DNA of 64,000 nucleotides from Calcarisporiella thermophila CBS 279.70 (taxonomy: Eukaryota > Calcarisporiellomycota). Shown here piece after piece: positions 58,531 through 64,000 of the stretch. The stretch is taken from NCBI RefSeq assembly GCF_041956535.1, contig NW_027192200.1, forward strand, positions 46,042 through 110,041, given 5' to 3'. Under the pieces are notes generated by a model. That model did not search any database. It saw only the letters and a list, made by a program, of their open reading frames with translations, and had not been told where the DNA came from. The translations under genes were made by a program, and so were the position numbers. The number at the start of each line of letters is the position of its first letter. Positions within the stretch are counted from its first letter, which is position 1.

Positions 58531-59827
58531 CAATTTCATGATTCCTTCGATTCTTAATCTACAATGTCCTTGGCCTATTGTGAAACAGCTCGATAGGCTT
58601 AAAAACGGCGCGGAGGACATGTTGCAAAAAAGTGGCGAGAGAGGTGTTTACGAGAATTCGCATTGTATCGACTTCATATGCGCAGAAGAGAAAATAAGCA
58701 AAACTAGCAGGACTAGGCCCAGCGGAGCCGATGACGATCAATGCCGAGCCAATGTTTCCAAAGAAATATAGGAGATTCCAGAAGGAATCAGAAGTAAAAT
58801 ATATAAGGAAATAAGGATTACGAAATTTGATTGGTCCAAAAATTTCGATAACATAACTTTATTATGTCTTTCTTTTGAGAGCTATTAACTCTACCGATAT
58901 AAATCCAAATGCCCTCCATTTTTGATGCCATGAATTCTCCTTTTTATGCTGCATCTTTTTGGAAACCACATGCAAAATTTTCCCTTCCTCCAGTAGTGTT
59001 ATATGGAGTTGCTAACCTACATAAAACCTACCTGAATATGTTGGAGGCCTTTTTCTTCCACTCTTGAACCCCCTAGGGCCAACATGGCCTCTAATTAGCA
59101 GGAGGTCTGCAACAGCGTTCGAAGTAGGAGAAACCCCAGAGAGGGAAAGGCTTTGTCCCACCAGCAATTAAAATTAATCTACTTTCTCTGAGGAGGTCAA
59201 CTATTGCTCTCGAACCTCTATCCTGACCAGGAATTTTCCTCATAGTATGTATGAAGAAGAAATGCAAAACAAGGAATCCACAGTAGACCGTCAAGGGAGC
59301 GGGGTGGTATTCCCAGCTTCAACCAAACCTCCTTGGGTTCTAATGTAAATTTTAATTCCTTGACTCCATTTCTTCTTTTGACCCCTACGCTCTCTTCCTA
59401 TCTCCCATCCACTAACTCATATGTGCCATTCTATATAATCACAACGACAACCTCATCAACTGTTTACATAAGCCATCCATATCCAGCTCTCGTGCAAGCG
59501 ATGCAACCCTAGATAGGTAACCTTTAACTCCGGGAACCCTATCGCTATCTTCTTTCAATGCTAGAGGCCGCTTTGTTTCCCTAATATCCTTTTATATGAG
59601 AATTTTTGGCATTATCGATACTCATCCGTCTCATGACGAGAAGCTGAACGCAAATATTGAATTATCTCTACAAGAAAATGAGAAATAAGTAGAAATATTT
59701 TTGATCGATAAAGCCTTGAATGTCTCTGTTCTCTGGTCCCTATAATAGAGGAAGAAATTTATCGTAAGTTGTTTCTCTGGTGCTCTACCATTGTTTGTTA
59801 TTTCCAAGCAGTCTTCAAATGCAGAGA
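58531..59827. other. A+T-rich region after the gap, nothing recognised
   Basis: Frames next to the gap (58559-58741 on the minus strand, 58531-58771 on the plus strand) are short and without motif. No gene is supported. Confidence 0.45.
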
Positions 59828-60273
59828 TCAAATTTTTAACTGAGTTAGTTCCGGCCGTGGATTCAATCGAAGAGAACCAGCGCGAAAGAAGTCCAAAATG
59901 GCCGTCGACTCAGCTCTTGCCATGATATTCCGCACCTTTTTATTGTATTTGGACGGAAATTCATTGGGTGGATACTGGGCCAATTCTTCGCACCTGAAAT
60001 GAAGCCACAGTCCGTCCAAATTTCAAGGGTATCGACTTCACTAAGCGGAACTTTCGAAATGAGCAGTTCAGCGCAATCTTTGACGTAGAAGTGCTTCATG
60101 GCCCAGGATGTCCGAGAAGAAATCAAAGTATTCTTTCTGCCCATCGGGAGCAAGCAGTCCCATCCCCAGGCACGAGCATTGTTTTTTGGAAAAAAATACT
60201 TTCCCGTCTCGACCGACCCACCTCCCAAGTGAAGATTTTCCTTGAAATCGATGATGAGGAGTCTTTCGTTCAC
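59828..60273 (-). pseudogene. Possible broken coding region with MATH-like segment
   Basis: A minus-strand frame from 60273 reads KYFFPKNNARAWGWDCLLP, then HFYVKDCAELLISKVPLSEV, which resembles the second half of a MATH (TRAF-like) domain. The protein-like continuation (LDGLWLHFRCEELAQY, ending at a TGA at 59828) lies in a different frame, and the junction near 60015-60025 carries no splice signals. There is no ATG at the front. Either one or more exons are missed or the gene is decayed. The domain call rests on pattern memory and is weak. Confidence 0.3.
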
Positions 60274-60357
60274 CTTTAAGAATTACTACCCTTCTTGCAT
60301 TTAACTGCTCTCTTTGTTTCTAAAGTGAGAATAGAGTCTGTTTGTCTGTTTGGCTGC

Positions 60358-60369
60358 CCCCCCCCCCCC
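60358..60369 (+). repeat. Poly-C tract
   Basis: An uninterrupted run of about a dozen C in otherwise A+T-rich sequence. Confidence 0.85.
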
Positions 60370-60492
60370 ATTCAGCCTTGTATCGTTTATGCAATAAAAT
60401 AGGAAAGGTTAATAATATGAAAAAAAGTATTCGAACTAGACAATAGCTTTTGAGGTAGACGATACAGCTCTCGACTCAACTTCCCGAGCAGT

Positions 60493-60859
60493 TCATGGTT
60501 TGTGATTATCAAATCTAAAGTCCAATCGTCTTAGAAATTCCCAAGGAAACTTCTCAGAGACTACAGAAAACAGCTCTTTTATTGATTCAGGTTTTTCACC
60601 GGCTTGAAGGATTGTAAGTTGTCTAAGAGTATGATAGTATGGGTTGTCCGTGTATTCATATAGATGATGAAACAAAATCATCCCATCTCGTGGATGAAAA
60701 AAAAAAGAATCGTGAAACTTCGTCTAGCTCTTCTTTATATGTAAGCGAAGAGGAAATCTCCTCTAAACTTTTCTGACTATTCTTCTGCAATGAGGACATT
60801 AAGAAGCGAGATTTAATCTGGGAAATAAAACGAGGAAGAGATGCGGAGCGAGCCGACAT
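60493..60859 (-). pseudogene. Small ORF interrupted in a T10 homopolymer
   Basis: ATG 60859 opens a frame (MSARSASLPRFISQIKSRFL and following) that runs to a T10 tract at about 60697-60706 and soon stops. A second open frame continues directly after the tract (DGMILFHHLYEYTDNPYYHT and on) to TGA 60493. One T fewer would join the two into about 121 residues. This is either a sequencing error in a homopolymer or a frameshifted gene. No family recognised. Confidence 0.35.
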
Positions 60860-61303
60860 GATGAATATAATAGTTAGTAATAATTAGAATACAACAATGT
60901 AAGGTTTAGTATATGATTTGTAACGAATTCAAAAATGTAGAGCAAGGAAGCGTAAAAATGGTTTCGAGAATATTATTCTTGAATATATTTTGTATTTTTA
61001 AGGAAATATAAATATAATTGCAGAGTTCTGAAATACTTGTTCTTAATAATCTAAATGCGGTATATCCGATCAAGCTTGGAAACTCCCATATGTTGTACCA
61101 CGTACTTAATCAACCTTGGCAAATTCTAGTTGGGACAGACAATTATTTAGTTGATGTTACTTCGTGGGCGGGTAAAACTTATCTTTTCAACCAAATTGTA
61201 TTAAAATGAGTAACATTGCGAGAATAAAGAAATTTATTAGTAAAAATAAGAAATTTTCCAAAGAATATTAGGTTAAGTTTTGGTTGCTAAATGAGCGAAA
61301 GTT
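60860..61303. other. A+T-rich spacer with a 63-codon ORF
   Basis: A plus-strand frame, 61018-61209 (LNNLNAVYPIKLGNSHML and following), has no ATG at its start and is preceded by ATTGCAG, so it might be a 3' exon. No matching upstream exon was found. Confidence 0.25.
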
Positions 61304-61657
61304 TCAAGCACCCGTAATAGGGGTTACGTTAGGCGTTACTAGACCATTCTGCCTCCTTAACTCATCGCCTGCTAATTTCACTACACCAAAGCCAGTAAGA
61401 GCTGTCTGAGCTCCAGCGTTCCCAACAACAGAAGGCACATCTTGGCTGACAGTGCTGAGAGCCCCACCCGCCGCAGCTTCCCCAAGGTTGGCCACATTAG
61501 CTGAAGTGTCGGGAGTCGCTACACCCATCTCCACCTGTTCTTGTTGTTCAGGGTTTTCGTTGTTGCGACGTACAAGATCTGTCACGTCGATGGGGAGCCC
61601 CTGAGAGATTGCAAAGCAGAACAAAGAAGTAGCTGCGATAAAAGCAATTGATTTCAT
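61304..61657 (-). CDS. Small secreted protein, uncharacterised
   Basis: A single-exon ORF of 117 residues. MKSIAFIAATSLFCFAISQG is a clear signal peptide. LVRR at about 28-31 could be a Kex2-type site, followed by an Asn/Glu/Gln-rich segment (NNENPEQQEQVEMG) and an Ala/Gly/Val-rich remainder. After the signal there is no cysteine, so it is unlike disulfide-rich effectors. No family recognised. It lies in the A+T-rich right arm near the secreted endopeptidase. Confidence 0.65.
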   Translation of the reverse strand: MKSIAFIAATSLFCFAISQGLPIDVTDLVRRNNENPEQQEQVEMGVATPDTSANVANLGEAAAGGALSTVSQDVPSVVGNAGAQTALTGFGVVKLAGDELRRQNGLVTPNVTPITGA

Positions 61658-62617
61658 TGTAGGTTACTGAGAAGCACGGTCTGTGTGAATAGATAAAATA
61701 TACGTGTAAAAAATAAAAATGCAAATTGTTAACCAGTTGGTGGATTATACAAAAGAGAAGGCGAGAAAGGACAGGAAAGAGAGTGCGAGAAGAGTTTGAA
61801 GCTATTATTGATTAAATGGGAAAGGGGGAGTATGCTTTTTACGAGTTTTTATAGATATTTGGATTCCTTTTGTTATCAACGCAATGCTGCATCTAGTGAA
61901 TAAGAGTTTACAGGAGAGCGGTGTAGAAGTTAGATTATGTTCGAAACTGGGATTTGCAGCATTGGAAACGTGTTATTAACTGTGTGCTTGCAAGCTAATA
62001 CTCTTCCTAATGCATAGTTTAACTTAAAAAATATTGGGTCATTGAGCGATGAGTATAACCATGATGTTCTCGTCCAATGGGTTTTTGTTCCTTTAGTTTG
62101 GACCATAACCAGATTTTTTGAATGAATTATTGGTGGTTTTACAAATTAGGGTATTTTCCCTCATCAAATGATCTGCACATTGTTTATTGTTTTTGCTACA
62201 CCAGTTTCCTTGGTTAATGTATTATTACATTTTGTTCGGTACATTTAACTGTATATTGTATAACATGACGCACAATACAAATTAGCTTTCACCATTTCGG
62301 CCTATGCCCTTTAAGCATCGTACCCGAGTTTCGTTCGTTGGATGGTATCGGCCCTCTCCATCCAGTTCCATTCCCCTGGGCCCTCCCCCAAAAGGAAATA
62401 TATCAGCAAACTTGAACAGTTGCAAAGCTATTTTCCTAACCTTGTATCTTTTATTATGTTCGAAACTGGAATTGCAGCATTGTAAAACGTGATATTAGTT
62501 GCATGCAAACCTTGAACATTTGCAAAGCTGTTTTTCCGACTTGATATCTTTTACATGTTTCAAATCATTAGATAAATACTTGAATAGTGTAAGCTTGACT
62601 TTGAAGATAAGTGAACA
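61658..62617. other. Intergenic region with diverged local repeats
   Basis: It holds the upstream region of the small secreted protein and the repeats listed separately. No further gene supported. Confidence 0.5.
61931..62575 (+). repeat. Diverged direct repeats (about 50-100 bp units)
   Basis: TTATGTTCGAAACTGG followed by GCAGCATTG and AAACGTG occurs at about 61935-61977 and again at about 62454-62495. A second unit, CTTGAACAxTTGCAAAGCT followed by TGATATCTTTTA-like sequence, occurs at about 62411-62455 and 62510-62555. The copies are imperfect, non-coding and in the same orientation. Confidence 0.6.
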
Positions 62618-62618
62618 C

Positions 62619-62625
62619 TATATAA
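62619..62625 (+). promoter_or_regulatory. TATA box of the endopeptidase gene
   Basis: CTATATAAA lies 93 bp upstream of the ATG at 62718. It is followed by an A-rich then pyrimidine-rich leader. Confidence 0.5.
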
Positions 62626-62717
62626 ACTGCTTAGATTAAAATAAAAATCGAAAATATCCTCAATTCAATTATCTTATTTTCTCTTTATTTCAATATTCGA
62701 ACTCTTTCGTCACAGAC

Positions 62718-63287
62718 ATGCTAATACATACACTGGTCTCACACTCTTTTTTACTAGTTTTAATGCAGATGGTAATGGGAGCTAACTTCATCGGGTGCTC
62801 TACGCAACAGCAAAATATCATAAAGGAAGCCATTCCTTCTGCACAGCAATATGCAAAGTCCACTCTCTCTTACCTTGAATCACACCCTTCGGGTACAAAT
62901 CGCTATAAAACATGGAATGGCGCCTATGATTCCGGTCGTCACGAAACATTGATTGATCACTATAGAAAAATTAGCAGCAATGATTTCAACGCGTTTACGT
63001 ATGACTGCAGTTGTGATAGACCCAACGTGTATGCTTTTGTGTATCCGAATCGTTTCGGCGAAATTCACTTATGCCCTCAATTTTGGAGAGCCCCTCTCAC
63101 AGGTTCTGATTCGAAGGCCGGCACATTAGTACACGAGGCAGCCCACTTTACTGCAAATGGCTACAGCAGAGATTATGCGTATGGTCAGTCTGCCAATCGA
63201 CAATTGGCCGCAAATAGCCCAGATAAAGCATTATTTAACTCGGACTCCAAAGAATATTTATCAGAGAATAACCCGTCATTGCCATGA
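62718..63287 (+). CDS. Peptidyl-Lys metalloendopeptidase-like protease (M35, aspzincin)
   Basis: A secreted zinc endopeptidase. 189 residues in one exon. After a signal peptide (MLIHTLVSHSFLLVLMQMVM), the sequence goes straight into the catalytic domain: NFIGCSTQQQ, then RYKTWNGAYDSGRHETLIDH, then FVYPNRFGEIHLCPQFW. GTLVHEAAHF provides the HExxH zinc ligands (His139, His143) and catalytic Glu140. SRDYAYGQ gives the third ligand Asp152 that defines aspzincins. Four cysteines (27, 97, 99, 119) have the spacing of the two disulfides in mushroom peptidyl-Lys endopeptidases, and the close match to those enzymes suggests cleavage N-terminal to Lys. The family is usually made with a long propeptide, but no room for one exists in this ORF. 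Confidence 0.9.
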   Translation: MLIHTLVSHSFLLVLMQMVMGANFIGCSTQQQNIIKEAIPSAQQYAKSTLSYLESHPSGTNRYKTWNGAYDSGRHETLIDHYRKISSNDFNAFTYDCSCDRPNVYAFVYPNRFGEIHLCPQFWRAPLTGSDSKAGTLVHEAAHFTANGYSRDYAYGQSANRQLAANSPDKALFNSDSKEYLSENNPSLP

Positions 63288-64000
63288 TGGATGCTTCAAG
63301 ACGATGCCAAACAATCCTTAAATTGATGACCTTTACATAATTAAATATAAAATATCAATAATTACTATAATATTTTAATTTTTCAATCCCAACGAGTATC
63401 TTAATAAAAACGGTCTACTTTCTTTACACTTAGGGTTTGATATATTGTGCTTAGTGTGATCTGAAGTTTTTAATAGTAACTGTACCTTTGATCCAACAAA
63501 GCAAATACTATATAAAAAGAGGACGAAAAGACTCTTGTAGGACACAACAAGATAAATGTACAGTAATGTAATGAGGGACAAGTGAACTTGGTTTAAGCAA
63601 ATTAAAAATATATTTAAGACAAGGGAAAAGAAAAACCAAGTATTGAATTGATAAAAGTAAGGAAAAATGGAAAGGATTAAATAGAGATAGAAAATTAGAA
63701 AATCAGAAAATGGCTCAAAGAAAATTACGTCCAAAATCAAACTAAAAATGCTTTTCAAAAGAAAGGCAACAAGATCGGGAAGGTAAAAATGACAAAGATC
63801 AACGAGGTAACGAATTAGGTTAGGCGTTAGACAAAACTTGAGCTCTCTGGTGTAATGGGAATTGGAGCAGCAGATCTGGCACGAGCACAATACAAGCTGG
63901 ATCTTGATAGCAAAATCATCAAAGCTAGTAAATTCGATAATAAAAGTACGGCAGAAGAACGGGAAGCATTCTTGTAATTTGCGCCTGGCTTCTGAATATC
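63288..64000. other. A+T-rich right end, nothing recognised
   Basis: A minus-strand frame, 63375-63890, is hydrophobic only because of T-rich sequence and lacks an ATG start. A 40-codon plus-strand ORF at 63854-63976 (MGIGAADLARAQYKLDLDSK and on) looks protein-like but is too short to call. Confidence 0.4.

Noticed and set aside
57790-58771. Long frames through the N run
   Set aside because: Artefacts of translating N.
63375-63890. 171-codon hydrophobic minus-strand frame
   Set aside because: Starts at a non-ATG codon, and its hydrophobicity follows from T-rich sequence.

Overview
The window is nuclear DNA of a fungus. The genes carry many short GT-AG introns (about 58-157 nt, mostly 60-100). 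The set includes the fungal lysine-biosynthesis enzyme alpha-aminoadipate reductase, several secreted proteins with Kex2-type dibasic sites, a fungal-type vacuolar carboxypeptidase and a peptidyl-Lys metalloendopeptidase. Highly expressed genes (RPL3, enolase) show strong codon bias against an A+T-rich, gene-poor background. I cannot name the species. An early-diverging lineage (Zoopagomycota or Mucoromycota) is my guess, not a demonstration. A 682-base run of N shows that this is a scaffolded draft assembly.

Layout. 1-1361: 3' part of a repetitive Pro/Ala/Gly/Ser protein with six amphipathic-helix modules. 2228-8975 (-): BRR2, the U5 snRNP helicase, divergent from RPL3 (9176-10558, +). 11598-13187 (-): secreted LEA_2/DUF3712-like protein. 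13.2-16.4 kb: no recognisable gene. 16436-16964 (+): Sm protein E in four small exons, convergent with enolase (17378-18764, -). 19616-21685 (-): serine carboxypeptidase in nine exons, two of them only 9 and 12 nt. 24176-25561 (-): coiled-coil orphan. 26279-27353 (-): DEDDy 3'-5' exonuclease. 28653-31055 (-): RING-H2 protein. 32283-33728 (+): monocarboxylate-type MFS transporter. 34014-38649 (-): LYS2. 39010-40961 (-): alanine aminotransferase with a mitochondrial presequence. 41631-43708 (-): MIT-domain protein. 44766-46618 (-): seven-helix receptor. 47599-48870 (-): secreted Gly/Met-rich protein with a Lys/Ala-rich tail. 51208-52566 (+): aldo-keto reductase with a 10-nt exon. 52786-54168 (-): ERCC1/Rad10. 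54558-55752 (-): G-protein beta subunit. 56729-57709 (-): alpha/beta hydrolase. After the gap, 58.5-64 kb is A+T-rich, with broken ORFs, local repeats, a small secreted protein and a peptidyl-Lys metalloendopeptidase.

Most of the window is unrelated housekeeping genes. Two functional links are visible. LYS2 and alanine aminotransferase are neighbours in amino-acid metabolism. A receptor gene and a G-beta gene lie within 10 kb of each other. The left and right ends are the accessory-looking parts. Exon joins were worked out by hand from splice consensus, reading frame and family conservation, and each final model is divisible by three. The strongest unusual signals are the micro-exons around the carboxypeptidase catalytic loop, matching introns at the Walker A lysine of both BRR2 cassettes, the helix-repeat protein at the left edge, and a metalloendopeptidase ORF with no room for a propeptide.
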